This document shows, one piece after another, positions 10,669-22,728 of a stretch of 64,000 nucleotides of DNA (positions within the stretch are counted from its first letter, which is position 1; the number at the start of each line of letters is the position of its first letter). This stretch comes from Anolis sagrei (lineage: Eukaryota; Chordata; Lepidosauria; Squamata; Anolidae), in NCBI RefSeq assembly GCF_037176765.1, contig NC_090025.1:142906758-142970757 (forward strand), written 5' to 3'. Position numbers and translations under genes: made by a program. A model generated the notes under the pieces. The model made no database searches and was not told the origin of the DNA. It saw nothing but the letters and a program-made list of their open reading frames with translations.

Positions 10669-11120
10669 CGGATTAATAGTACTATTTTTTCATAGATAAT
10701 CAGTCTTAGTTTAAATGTAAGTTCTAGTGGCATAACACCACCAATTTATTTGCTACTAAACTGGTTTATGCTAGGAATTAAAGGGCTGGATGCAACATTA
10801 ACCCTGAATGGCAACTAACAAGTTCCACAAATTTCAATAGGATTTAGCTCAGAGGTTGGAATCAAGCTGCCTCTCAGATACTGTTGGACTAAGTTTCCTG
10901 CAGTCATCAGAAGGAATGCCGGGATTTTCGGTCCTACAATATCTGGGCAATCACACCATTTCTGCCCTGATTTAATCTGGTCTTAATCTGTCTTCTTTTA
11001 CCTTTTTTGACTTTTTAAAGTTTTAAACTTACTAAAAGTACTTTTATTATTTGTGATGCTCTACACTTTCCAGAATAGGAAACTCCCAACATCATGTCCC
11101 AAATGCACTTTACTAGAGAA

Positions 11121-11660
11121 TTAAGAGGGAGGGTGACCAGGTAGATACTGTGTGGGATGGGCCCGGGAGGGAGAGGGCCTAGGAGAGGATGGGGTCAGAA
11201 AGGGGGGGGGGGGCAGGGTCCACGTCATCCTCGGGTTTTTCTCCTGCATAAGAACAGGTCTGCTCACCCCATCGATATGCCGGGAAGAAAATGAGACATA
11301 TGGTGACTGCCTCAATCCTCCTCCCCAATCCTCCTGCATCAATTTTTGGCCTGTCCTATCGGCATTATGATGGGAGAAGGGTAAGACAGGCGACATCTGA
11401 GAACACTTTGGAGGGCTCTCAACCACTGCATGCCTTCCTTGAGCTATTCTCCTAGCATAAGGACAAGAGGAGAGTTGATACAGGGTGGCTGAGAGTGTTC
11501 CAGAGGGCTCTCAGCTGCTGCGTGCCTTCCTTCCCCATTCTTTCTGCATAAGGATGCAGTGGCCCGCCACTCCTTATGCCGAAAGGACAGGGAAAATGAG
11601 GAGGGACTGAGGTAAGCACCCGGAGGGGGGCACATCCAGCCCCCACACCTTATTTTGCCC
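11121..11660. other. GC-rich unclassified repeat-like block
   Basis: Partly self-similar sequence: CTGCATAAG(G/A)A, GGAGGGCTCTCA and CCTTCCTT recur between about 11245 and 11600, with a G-tract near 11201. The open frames through it look like by-products of base composition. No gene seen. Confidence 0.4.
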
Positions 11661-11706
11661 ATGCCTGCTCCACATGCATTGGTCAGGTTTGTTTGTTATA
11701 ATGCCT

Positions 11707-11875
11707 CATCACACTAGAGGGGAAAAATCCACTTAAAATCTGGTTTCTGGCTCTTGCAGAATTCTGGGGTTTGTAGTCAGGGAGGGGCCTTTAACAACCT
11801 CACTAAATTACAAACCCTAGAATTCTGCAGGGGGCAGAAACCGGATTTTAAGTGGATTTTTTCTCTAGTGTGATG
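11707..11875. mobile_element. Palindromic MITE
   Basis: The left arm CATCACACTAGAGG..AAAAATCCACTTAAAATC is the reverse complement of the right arm GATTTTAAGTGGATTTTTTC..CTAGTGTGATG, joined through AGAATTCTGGGGTTTGTAG and its own inverse. Near-perfect hairpin of about 170 bases; nonautonomous DNA transposon. Confidence 0.8.
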
Positions 11876-12132
11876 AAGTGGATATATGTGGTGGAGTAGG
11901 CTATTTCGCCATGTTTATGCCACATTTCTAAGTTTTCACGTGTATTCTTTGTCATGGAGCATTACTAACTGCATCCATCCATGGGCTGTATATTTCATTT
12001 CTTATGCTGGTGTGCATGCTTTTGCATACTGGATACTCTACTTTTCATTTGATGTCTCTGCCCTCTTCTGCCATCTGCCATATTTTCCCATTGGCAGGTT
12101 AAGGTATCACAAAAGTACACAGAAGGAGACAA

Positions 12133-12709
12133 TCTATATAAATAAAAATGTAATGTTCATTTGTGGGATTAACAGAACTCAAAAAACACGGGACGAATTG
12201 ACACCAAATTTGGACACAAGACACCTAACAACCCAATGTATTTCCTTCACTCAAAAATTGTTTTTGTCATTTGGGAGTTGTAGTTGCTGGGATTTATAGT
12301 TCACCTACAATCAAAAAGCATTCTGAACCCCACCAATGATGGAATTGAACCAAATTTGGCACACAGTTCTCCCATGACCAACAGAAAATACTGGAAGGCT
12401 TGGTGGGCAGTGTCCTTTGATTTTGGAGTTGTAGTTCACCTACATGCAGAGATCACTGTGGACTCAAACAATGATGGATCTGGACCAAACTCTACATGAA
12501 TACTCAATATGCCCAAATGTGAGCACTGGTGGAGTTTGGGGAAAATAGAATCTTGACATTTGGGAGTTGTAGTTGCTGGGATTTATAGTTCACCTACAAT
12601 CACAGAGCATTCTGAACCCCACAAATGATAGAATTGGGCCAAACCTCCCTCACAGAACCCCCATGACCACCAGAGTGGGCCACAGCAACACGTGGCAGGG
12701 GACAGCTAG
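12133..12709 (+). mobile_element. Nonautonomous Helitron
   Basis: Starts TCTATATAAATAAAAATG after an A and ends CTAG before a T, the A|T insertion rule of Helitrons. GCCAC(AGCAACAC)GTGGC forms the expected hairpin nine bases before CTAG. The interior is two diverged copies of TTTGGGAGTTGTAGTTGCTG, so an internal tandem duplication is present. No Rep/helicase. Confidence 0.88.
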
Positions 12710-14225
12710 TGGTGAAAGAAAAATGTAAGTGTGAATTGAGATTCAGTTGACTAGGAATGCATCAAAAGTTATCCAGTTAGATGTCATATGAAGCTCCATG
12801 GGATTGATAAAGAGAAAGGTTAAGCCCATTAAGCCCATTTGTGGATTGGGATATGGCTCTGGGGAATGGATGTGGTGGATATTTTTTGCAGCATGGATTT
12901 TTCTTTTTCCCAGAAGACCAAGCGATTTTCACAGGCTCTTGGGAGTATAATCCAGAGGTAGGTATTGTAGTCTTCTCTCAGTCTGATGAGAGTAGATGAT
13001 AGTGGATGTAAGCACTCCCTTGCCAGCTTCTCTTCATATGGACCTAAGCAGCTACCTATTCTAGGTCTCTTCTTTTAAGCTTGTGATATGTTCTTTATTC
13101 CAAACTGGAGTATATTGCAGCTTAGGGCACAAAACAATTTTCGGAGGAATGAGTAGCCTACAACCTCTTTTTCCTATTGAAAGTTCCCATTAGGGACCTT
13201 GGGGGTGCAGGCATATTTTAAAAATAAAAAATGAGGACATTACTGCACTCTTGCTGATATCCCATGCCATTTCCGTGACATGAGATAGTGGCAACTTACT
13301 GTCATAGTTATGGGCAGCTGCTGGCATTGCACGATTGTAATCCTGTGTAAAGTTGCATCTCCGGATGGGCGGTATAACTCTGTCCCCCTGCTGTGCTGCT
13401 TCATTTTCAGACATTTTGCAATTAGAAAGCACCTGGCAATGATAATAATAATTTTACAGCAAGAGAAGTGCAGCAGTTGTCATCACAGAAGCACCTAGAC
13501 TTGCTGCACAAACTAAGTTATAGGACCATGGCATGATCAGGGATGTGGGATAGTATCAAGGGTGCAGTAATGTCCTCTTTTTTGGTTTCCAGGATAGGTC
13601 TGACCTCATATGCCAGGTCCCATATTGGAAACCATAAATGTGGAACAAAGAGGTTATAGCCTACCCATTCCTCCCAAAATTGATCTTGCTCCTTCGATGG
13701 CTTCATTGCAGGGAGGTAGTGGACCAACAATGGGTATCACACAATGTTTCCCCCTCCATGTGATTAAATCCCCAGCTTCACATAAAGTAGGCAGGGAGCC
13801 ACATAGTGATGGTACCCCCATGCCATCCCTTGGGTGACCCTCCCTTGCAGGTAGGATGGGGGATGCATTTACCAGGTGACATTTTGTCTTATACATGGAT
13901 ATATCCCTCATACCATTCCAACACTTCTCTACTGTAACTAATAAAGACATGGCCATTTATTCTCCAAGCAGCATAGCATATTGTCTGTTTTGGGGCTTCC
14001 CCTCCTGCCCCTGGAATGTCATCTAGTTGCTAGTCATGCAGATGGGTGCAATGGAAGCTGTTAAACAATACATCTATAGATATCTCCTGATTAAATAAAT
14101 AAGCAAACTAACAAAGAGAGCAAGGCGCAGTTTGCAAAAGCTGCTTGTGCCCCCTCTTAATTGAGCTTTTTGTGGGAGCAGAGGTCTTTTTAGATTTGAC
14201 ACAGATGACAAAGACGGTTTTAAAC
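12710..14225. other. Intergenic, no recognised gene
   Basis: Mostly single-copy-looking sequence. Minus-strand open stretches at 13432-13190 and 13956-13654 look somewhat protein-like but match no family I recognise. Confidence 0.4.
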
Positions 14226-14377
14226 AGTGTATTTTAATATTTTAATATTTTGATAAATGGTTTTAATGTTTATGCATACTCATATGAATTCTTGTCTCGG
14301 CATTGAATGTTTGCCGTATATATGCTGTGCTCCGTCCTGAGTCCCCTTTGGGGTGAGAAGGGTGGAATATAAATGTT

Positions 14378-14421
<44 letters not shown>

Positions 14422-14422
14422 A
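14226..14422 (+). mobile_element. LINE 3' end with (AAAT)n tail
   Basis: CCTGAGTCCCCTTTGGGGTGA then GAAGGGTGGAATATAAATG runs into (AAAT)n at 14378-14421. This is the standard 3' end of the lizard L2-like LINEs also seen near 25.2, 25.9 and 61.2 kb. Confidence 0.7.
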
Positions 14423-14457
14423 ATATTGCAGTAGCAGCTTCTGATTTATTTATTTTT

Positions 14458-14718
14458 TTCGTGTCAGGAGTGACTTGAGAAACTGCAAGTCACTTATGGT
14501 GTGAGAGAATTGGCTGTCTGCAAGGACGTTGACCAGGGGACACTGGGAGGTTTTGATGTTTAATCATCCTTGTGGGAGGCTTCTCTCATGTCCCCGCATG
14601 GGGAGCTGGAGCTGATGGAGGGAGCTCATCCTCACTCTCCCTGGATTTGAACCTTCGAACTGTTGGCCTTCAGTACTGCTAGCACAAAGGTTTAACCCAT
14701 TGTACCACGGGGGGCTCC
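14458..14718 (-). mobile_element. tRNA-derived SINE (poly-A type)
   Basis: Minus-oriented copy: GTGTCAGGAGTGACTTGAGA at the left, inverted tRNA-like head ending CCACGGGGGGCTCC at the right. Same family as 4868-5121. Confidence 0.85.
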
Positions 14719-15469
14719 TGATAACTTCTGATAACCAGGGGTCTTACAAGTTTGCAAGAGCTGATGGGTGGAAGTGCCAAGATTCTGCTACGTTTACAAG
14801 AATCGAAAGTTATGTCACAGAATTTTGCAAAAACTGGCACTAGCTCAGTTACCCTGAAGACAGCGGCATAAAGCCACAATAGATAAGCTTTATGAGATTG
14901 GCTGTAAAGTTAACACCAAAAAAGTCAGTGAAGAAAGTGTCTTGCATTGTGATATAGGAATACACTGCCAATTATCTGTAAGGCTTTTGTTTGGACTTTC
15001 CCTTAGACAAATTGCTCTTCATAGCTATAATGACTAAGCAACCTTTTTCTTTCTATTTTCCTTTTCGTTAGCAAAGTGAATTGCAAAATGAGACTCCCTG
15101 CCTATGACTAGGTGAGAAACCTCCAGCAGTCCAAGCTCTGGTTACAGTTTATCTGAAACCAAACCTACTGATTATCATTATGTTATGAAGAGTTTCCAGT
15201 CTACCTTCGGACATTTACCTCAAACCATACAATTTGCAAATGCTTTGAGGTTACAGGTTACAGGTACAGGTGGCTGATATAGAGGAAAAAGAAATAGAGA
15301 GAGAGAGAGCCACAGAGGGGGGGGGGCGTATAAACACACATTTTATGCACTCACACATGAATATCTATAAGGGCATTACAAAAAGAGTTTTTGAGATGGT
15401 ATATCAAAATTATTTCACATTATGAAAGTGATGTTTGCCATCTTCCAACTAAGGATTGCATTACCTGGA

Positions 15470-15885
15470 ATAGAATCATAGAATCATAGAATCATAGAAT
15501 CAAAAAGTTGGAAGAGACCTCATGGGCCATCCAGTCCAACCACATTCTTCCAAGAAGCAGGAATATTGCATTCAAATCACCCCTGACAGATGGCCATCCA
15601 GCCTCTGTTTAAAAGCTTCCAAAGGAGGAGCCTCCACCACACTCCGGGGCAGAGAGTTCCACTGCTGAACGGCTCTCACAGTCAGGAAGTTCTTCCTAAT
15701 GTTCAGATGGAATCTCCTCTCTTGTAGTTTGAAGCCATTGTTCTGCGTCGTAGTCTCCAAGGAAGCAGAAAACAAGCTTGCTCCCTCCTCTGTCACCCTC
15801 CTCTGAACACATTCCAGCTTGTCCATATCTCTCTTGAATTGTGGTGCCCAGAATTGGACACAATATTCCAGGTGTGGAAAGAGCT
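15470..15885 (-). mobile_element. CR1 LINE 3' end
   Basis: Tandem GAATCATA units at 15473-15500 are the CR1 3' terminal repeat. The minus strand encodes MDKLECVQRRVTEEG...RRFHLNIRKNFLTVRAVQQWNS and PRSVVEAPPLEAFKQRLDGHL, the CR1 ORF2 end. An internal deletion is likely. Confidence 0.88.
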
Positions 15886-16017
15886 CTTATGAGGTTAAAT
15901 CCTGTGGATTTTAATGGTACGTGGGGTCACTGTGTTAGAAATAGCTTGTTTCTCCATTTAATTTTTCTCAAAAGTTGCTCCTGATTTAGTTTCTTTGTTT
16001 CACATTATGAAACCCGA

Positions 16018-16344
16018 GGTGCAGCTACACTATCGAATTAATGTAGTTCAGCACCACTTTAACTGCATGGCTCAATGTTATGGGATAATGAGAGTTGTAG
16101 TGTGATGAGGCACTGGTGCCCTCTGGCCAAAGATTTTGAATATGCCTCCCTAAACTGCAAATCGCAGTGTCCTGTGGACATATTGTGCTCTAATTGTGTC
16201 ATGGGAGTGTTACAAGATCTTTAACTTCCTCTGCCAAAAAAGGCCACTGCCTCACCAAATTACAAATACCATTATTCCATAGTGTTTAGCCACAGCAGTT
16301 AAAGTGGCATCAAACTGCATTATTTCAACAATGTATATGCCCCA
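16018..16344. mobile_element. Palindromic hAT MITE
   Basis: Left GTGCAGCTACAC...AATTAATG..GTTCAGCACCACTTTAACTG pairs with right CAGTTAAAGTGGCATCAAAC..CATTATT...GTATATGCCCC. A common squamate hAT-derived palindrome of about 330 bases. Confidence 0.8.
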
Positions 16345-16434
16345 GATATCCTTTTTTTAATTACTGCAGTAGTAATAATGGCATTGACCTTCCTCCAACT
16401 ATGTATCACAGCCTCTGAGATATTCTCTTTTAAA

Positions 16435-16454
16435 ACACACACACACACACACAA
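16435..16454. repeat. (AC)n microsatellite
   Basis: Ten uninterrupted AC units. Confidence 0.9.
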
Positions 16455-16570
16455 AGATATGGGAAATACATGCTAGCCCATCAGCCACCACCCATTAGAT
16501 TTTTTATTTCTACATCCACTTTTTATTAACACAAATTCCAGCAATTCTAATATTGGAAAAAATACCCAAC

Positions 16571-16901
16571 TGTAAAGGTAAAGGATTCCTCTGACATTAA
16601 GTCCAGTTGTGTCCGACTCTGGAGATTGGTGCTCATCTCTATTTCTAAGCCGAAGAGCCAGTGTTGTCCATAGACTCCTCCAAGGTCATGTGGCCAGCAC
16701 GACTGCATGGAGTGCTGTTACCCTCCTGCAGAAGCAGTACTCATTGAGCTACTCACATATGCATGTTTTCGAACTGTTAGATTGGGAGAAGCTGGGCCTA
16801 ACAGCAGGAGCTTACTCCACTCCCCGGATTTGAACCACAAACATTTGGGTCAGCAAGTTCAGCAGCTCAGCAGTTTAACCTGCTGCACCATCAAGTGGCC
16901 C
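16571..16901 (-). mobile_element. Sauria SINE
   Basis: Minus copy: starts GTAAAGGTAAAGGATTCC (inverse of the ACCTTT tail), has TTAAGTCCAGTTGTGTCCGAC (BovB-like) and ends with an inverted tRNA-like head at GGTTTAACC..CACCATCAAGTGGCCC. Confidence 0.85.
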
Positions 16902-17501
16902 ACTCGACTACATACAGTACAATATCTCTTCCAAGGATCACAGCCCAAAACTAGAGAAGAGCTACTTTCAGCCCAGGCTCTCAGTTCTCTCAATTGGTTA
17001 TATCTCTCAAATTTTCACTTTTGTGAAAAAATTGCAAAATAGAGGGGAATGTGGAGTAAAATCCGTTTTACCCCAAGTAAGGGAATAGACATTACAGAAT
17101 GTCATGTGGACATCCTGAAACTGGTTCTGGACTAATTCAGGGTTTGTGACACATGTGCTCAAGCCCTCCATTTATTTCATGTCAAAAACATTGCATAATA
17201 AATACGTTTAAAGCTAATAAAAGAAAGGGATCACAGTCACACAAGGTGGAGGATTCTTCTAGGCAGTGCCATTTTCCCAGGTCTTCTTTTGATCTGTCAA
17301 CACTTCTGCTCAAGCCCTGACAGGGCTTTTCTCAAGCGTCCTGATTCTGATCCAAACTGAGAAGATTGGTCTCACAGCATTTTTAAAGCAGGTTGATGGA
17401 CCAGTTGCTTATGGGTTCCACTTCCATATGCACAGCAGCCTTGCAAACACTAGTAGTACATCTTAACAATTTCCCCAATTCTGTTTTAACAGTTTCTCTC
17501 A

Positions 17502-17750
17502 GGCCCCATCTACACTGACCATTCAATGCAGTCCAAAGCTGCTTCAAATTGTGGCAGCCAGACAACAAACTCCCACAAAACTGTGCAAAAGAAAGGTCTT
17601 AATGTGCATCAGTGCTCCATGGCTTGTGTAATCAACAATTGGTGCACAAACAGGTTCCAGGATTTCAACCATTGCTATAAAGATTATTATGCTGTATAAA
17701 ACTGCTTTCTTCAATACTGATTGAATGGTCAGTATAGAAGGGACCTCAGA
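17502..17750. mobile_element. MITE with long inverted repeats
   Basis: GGCCCCATCTACACTGACCA..TTCAATGCAG on the left is inverted on the right as CTGATTGAATGGTCAGTATAGAAGGGACC. About 250 bases. Confidence 0.7.
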
Positions 17751-18224
17751 CCATCTCAGGCCAGGTTATGATGTAATTATTATTTCCTAACACTTTGAAG
17801 ACCTGTTTGAGAAATTTTTTATGCCAAATAATATTGAAGAGGGGTTTTCTTTTGGAGAACTACTTTTCCACAGATGGGATTTCCCATGTTGATAATGGGG
17901 TTTGTAGGTTTTCCTTGTAGTGAGTGGGATTTGTAGGCAGTTACGAAATATGTCATTTGCCAGCCCGCAATTCATTCTATTTTCCGTATCACTTGGAAAT
18001 AGTTGCTACTCATTCCCTAGAATGTAAAGCGCAAGGAGTGATGTGCAACCTTTCGTGAAGGTCACACAGTACTGAGAAAAAGAGATTTGGCAATGGGCTT
18101 GCGGTCAGGGACAAAAAGCTGTTATGATGTGTTCAGCTTTCCCCAGCATTTCTTTGTGTAAACCAGGAAATAACTCATACCAATGTGAGATTTTTTTATA
18201 ATGTATGATGTCACTTTGGTATTG

Positions 18225-18430
18225 AGAGTCCATGTTTTCCAAAAACGGAAAAAGAAAGCGAAAACTCTGAGGGTTCGCTTACCATTTCTTCCGCACTCCT
18301 CAATGGAAAGCCCATGTATACACTTCCTCTGCTGCATCACGGTGTGTCTGTCGTATGATGTCTGAAACATTTAGTCATCACTCAAAAGCATAGTTTACAT
18401 TGTCATTGGCTGAGGATAATTGACATTTCT
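18225..18430 (-). promoter_or_regulatory. Candidate regulatory island or orphan exon upstream of IFNG
   Basis: Non-repeat sequence about 8 kb upstream of IFNG. On the minus strand it holds AGAGGAAGTG (a PU.1/ETS-type site), CGGAAGAAAT (ETS-like), GCCAATG (CCAAT) and TGAGTGATGAC (AP-1-like). A 79-base segment (18361-18283) is also framed by a good acceptor (ACTAAATGTTTCAG) and donor (GTAAGC) and is open in one frame (TSYDRHTVMQQRKCIHGLSI...). No protein family is recognised. Either reading is inference. Confidence 0.3.
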
Positions 18431-18928
18431 TTCATTGTCACTAGAGAAAAAGCTACCAATATTGAATAGTACAAGAAACGTACTTATAACAAACCAAAGC
18501 TGTCATTCTTGGATGTATCAGAAGATGATGCGACTTGTAGGAAAAAATATCAAGTCTCATAAAGTGGTGCGCAGTAAGAAAAGAAGTTTCCTTGTTTCAG
18601 CTTAATTTCTGGTGCTTAACATTCAAAGTGGAGGATGGCATCTGTTCCAAAGCCCTACAAACCAACCTTGGTGCCTGGACCCCATTGACAATCATTTATA
18701 CATATTCATCCCATCCCACAAATAATTATACCCAGTTTCATTCACCTCTGCCATTCCTAAAAAGAAAAAGATAAGAAAAGGGGTTTGTAGTTTGTCACCC
18801 TTCTCTTCAGAGAGTTCTGGTACCACAAGAACTACACATTCCAGAATTCCATAGGATATAACTATGGCAGGTAAAATGGCATCGAACTGCTATAATTCTG
18901 CAGTCTGGGTGTTCTCTTGAACTCAGGG

Positions 18929-19340
18929 CACTTCCAGACAGCACCAAAATCCACACCAAAGCAGGTTTTTAAAAAACGCTTTGACACGGACTCCTGTTCT
19001 CACTCCCCCTCCCCAAATTAAGGAAAACATAACTGGAAAATCCCTCATTGCCCCCTCTCCCCACCACCCTGGTTTTCTGGCGTGTCATCTCTTCACACCA
19101 AGAGGGCACAAGGAGGAAAGTTATAGCAGCCAGGTACATTTTCATTCAATTTTAGGGGTAAATTGGAGACTGAAGATGAGGGGATGGGTGCCATCCTGGA
19201 CCTTTGGGCTCCAGGAGCAAAAGGTTTGGGATGACATTGGGGACTCAGCCCTGGCTAGTCCCTGGACTACCCAGAAGTGAGTCCCCACAGGTCCAATACT
19301 CCATTAGACCCAGGACTTTCAGGAAGGCCCAGATCTAATA
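18929..19340. mobile_element. Degraded MITE of the GGGC..TTCCAGACAG type
   Basis: GGGCACTTCCAGACAGCACC on the left and CAGGACTTTCAGGAAGGCCC on the right mirror each other, resembling the clean copy at 35655-35806. Confidence 0.45.
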
Positions 19341-19344
19341 GGGT

Positions 19345-21770
19345 ATCAAAATAAATCCCACCCATGGGAGAAAAGCGGGATATAAATAAATAAATAAATA
19401 AATTGAAATAATTTAGTTTATTCCAAATTAATTTGTTTTTACCGGAGGCATAGTTTGGATTCCTTCTGTAAAAACGAAGACAGGTCTCAGAATATGGACC
19501 TGTCTGGATGGACCCCTGGTTTGTAGCAACTGAAGCAAACCAAGGACAAAGGGAGAAAATGGCAGAAGTGGCAAGAAGCTGGAAAATTTTAAAAACAGTT
19601 CAAAACATGGGATGACAGAGGATTAACTGGGACTGTCTCTGCCCACTGCACAATTTGAGGATAAGGGGCTGCATGATTCCCACCCCTGAACTAGGAGCTG
19701 TGTCAACAGCAGCTCAGTCAGAAACCCTTTTCTACCCATGTTCTCTTCAGGAAAGTGAACCAACTGTGTCATAAAAGAGTTGCTTCCGGTTGTACCTATG
19801 TTAGGAACCAGCATTGTATGCCTTTCAGCTTTGGAAAAGGTGGAATCCCCATAGAATCTGTCAGAAACATCATTGCAAAGCACTCTAAGCAGCTTAAAGC
19901 AGCAGTTCCTAAAAGGTATAAGCGGGGAGAAGGAAAGCAGAGCTCGGGAAGCTTATGTTTTGGACTAAAACTCTTGGAATCCTTCAGCCAACCAGTGATC
20001 ATGCTACCTTAGGCATTTATTTGAAAAGCCATGGTCCAAAAAGTTTAAGCTTTGGGCATACTTATTGTCTTTAGGGAACAGAAGGCTCTTCCATATTGAC
20101 CTAAAGAAGAATTGGTCTTTCTCATTTAGCTTCTTCAGTCTTCCAGGCTCTGACCAGAATTGGGGCATTATCACACCATACTGTTATACTGTCATGTCTC
20201 CAGGAATCAGAGGGACATTGCAGGGACATTGAAAATGTGTGTGGGTAGGGGAGTTCACACTGAAAATACTCTGTTAATGATCTCCTTTTCCAGCAACAAT
20301 TCAGTAACCAGTTCAATTGCAGATATCTCACATCACTTTCTTCCATGAACATGCCATCAGGGATGTGGTGTGCTGCTGGCCAGATTATCCGTCCCTCAAG
20401 GATTCCTAATGAAATATCTGGCAGAGAAGCTCCAGACCACTTCTTGTGCTGAAGCAGGGAAAATGGTTTTTCTATTATGTTTAAATCCCTCTTAACCTTC
20501 TCTTTTGATTTCTGATTATGTCTTTATTTGCAGTTATATTATCATAATATATCAAAGCATAGAACTGAATGATCATAGCAGTATTATGTCATTTAAAAAA
20601 AGTTAAATGAAGCAATTGTGAAGCAAAGAGTGTGGTACAGGAGTCAATAATGTTAGTGCAGACAAAAAACATATGCAAATTAAGATCCTAAAGTGCAAAT
20701 GGGGCAAGGGTAGAATATATAGACCATCAAGAATCAGCTACCTTCACGAGAGTGGCTGGAGCGAATTTAAAGTACAGCATTAAGGAGTGGCATGATAAGT
20801 CTCCTATCTTAATAATGTGATCTGATTCAAACCCATCATCTGTTTAATGCTATACTCTTATTTGTGGGTTTAAAGCTCCTTTGTCTGAATTAATATTTAC
20901 TGAATTTATTTTCTCTCTAGCTCCCTGTGGAGGCTCCTTGCACGTTTCCCTAGTGTACATTTCCTGCCTAGGTTTTGTCTCTAGCGATTTATGTTTTCTC
21001 TATAGCTAATTAGAGAGAAAGCCTCCTCCATACATTGAGTAAGCCTCTTCATGTGCCACCTAAAGTCGTATTTGAGATGATGGGCAGTTGACAAGCAAAT
21101 ACATGATAGCATTTCAGCAGCACTCAGGACAACATTCCACTGAACATAAGCCTTTTTATGCACCTTGGTCTGTGTGTCATCCAGGAGCCACTAGCAGCCC
21201 CTAAAGCAGGCAGCAGGACATGCTTGAGGCAACAGAGAGGAATATTTAATTCTGAGAATTAAAGGTCAAACTATATGTGCAGCACATTTTTTGCAAAGGT
21301 GCTCCCCCAAGTGGCGAATGACATCTAACCAAGACCCTACCTACATCATAACATGTAAAGCAAAAAATCTATAGTTTTAGTTAAATGGCTTTTGCTCCAC
21401 ATGGCCCTTCTCCTGAATACTGATGCTGTGCAACCAGTAGCATGTCTGTGAATGTGCTTGCCATTTCCACAATCCCAGCAGGTCAACTGGTACATTGAAG
21501 GCAATGGTGGAAAGTTATGCATTATCCAAGAATGGACAGATGCTTGTAAAATGTGAAGCAATATTTTAACATCTTTGAAGGGTTATGGTTTTTTGTTTTT
21601 TTTTTTTGGTTCAAGGACAACTGTCCTGAGGCCCGAAGTAGAATGACTAAAAAGACTGAAGGGTACTGCACCTGGTATGTCTGTGTATTCCCATTCTAAA
21701 TGAATTTTTTTTAACCTAATGTTTTGCCTATTGTATAATGTTGCATATAATGAGTTTTTGTATGTTGTCG
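19345..21770. other. Intergenic, nothing recognised
   Basis: An (AAAT)n LINE-tail remnant at 19380-19401, then sequence with only short incidental open frames. No repeat family or exon was recognised with confidence. Confidence 0.4.
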
Positions 21771-21865
21771 GCATCAAATTTCTGCCGTTGTAAGCTGCCC
21801 TAAGTCCCCCCTCGGGGGTTGAGAAAGACAGGGTATAAATGTTGGAAATAAAATAATAAATAATG
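21770..21865 (+). mobile_element. LINE 3' end
   Basis: GTAAGCTGCCCTAAGTCCCC..GAAAGACAGGGTATAAATG, an L2-like LINE terminus. Confidence 0.6.
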
Positions 21866-21925
21866 TCTGATGTATGTCTATTTATTCCATGGCATATAGG
21901 CTGGCCTATTTGCCCAAATGTAGAG

Positions 21926-22148
21926 GGGCCGTGGTAGCTCAGCGGTTAAAGCGGCTAGCTGCAGGAAAGGCTGCTGACTAAAGGGTCAACGATTCAAAGC
22001 CACAAATTGGGCTGAGCTCTCAACGGTCCGTCCTAGCTTCTGCCAACCTAGCAATTTCAAAGCATGCAATGCAAGTAGATCAATAGGTACCACCTTGGCG
22101 GGAAGGTAAAAGGGTGCCCCAGGCAGGCATGCAGACATGCCGGCAAAA
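21926..22148 (+). mobile_element. Sauria SINE, truncated
   Basis: GGGGCCGTGGTAGCTCAGCGG is a good tRNA-like head with A box; GGTCAACGATTCAAAGCC is the B-box region; the body TCTGCCAACCTAGCAATTTC follows. It ends before the BovB-like tail. Confidence 0.75.
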
Positions 22149-22189
22149 AGATCAGAGATCTCTACAGACAGCAGCCTCCTTTACAATGG

Positions 22190-22682
22190 AAAATAGAACA
22201 ACAGCACCTCCTTAATGCCAGAAGTAGAGCAATGCCTCCAAATGCCAGAAATGGGGAAAAGGGGAAGTCCTTTACCTTGTCTGTGTATTGTATGTTGTTG
22301 TTCGTGTCAAAAGGCATTGAATGTTTGCCTCATATATGTTTTTCAATCCGCTCTGAGTTTATCTCCAGGGAGATAAAGCGAAATATAAATGAAGTAAATT
22401 ATTATATTAGAGTTCTGAAAGGCCCTTGTTGACAAGCCTTCAACCATGTTTAGACTCTCTAATAATACATATGAGGACCTTCAGATTCTTTATTAGCACA
22501 TTATAATTCTGAGATCGAATACTGCTGTTTTATCTCCAGCAATTGCTGTATTTTACTATTTTTACCAGGGGGTTACTGTGAATTTATTTATTATCTATGT
22601 TTCCTTTTGCATGTCACACCTTGAGGTTCTGTGAGTCGCCCTGAGTCCCTTTGTGAGATGGTGGCGGGATACAAGTAAAAGT

Positions 22683-22727
<45 letters not shown>
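22190..22727 (+). mobile_element. Two LINE 3' ends and (ATT)n
   Basis: Termini at about 22340-22400 (CCAGGGAGATAAAGCGAAATATAAATG) and 22620-22680 (GTCGCCCTGAGTCCCTTTGTG, GGCGGGATACAAGT), the latter followed by a (ATT)n array to 22727. Confidence 0.6.

Positions 22728-22728
<1 letters not shown>

Noticed and set aside
11121-11426. Proline-rich minus-strand frames
   Set aside because: They follow from GC-rich self-similar sequence and a G-tract; no domain, start context or splice signals.
17383-17568. Minus-strand frame considered as an IL26 exon
   Set aside because: It overlaps a MITE with inverted repeats and shows none of the IL26 motifs.
20981-21163. Helix-like minus-strand frame (RWHMKRLTQCMEEAFSL) considered as a cytokine exon
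   Set aside because: No splice borders in phase and no match to IL26 or IL22 exon patterns.
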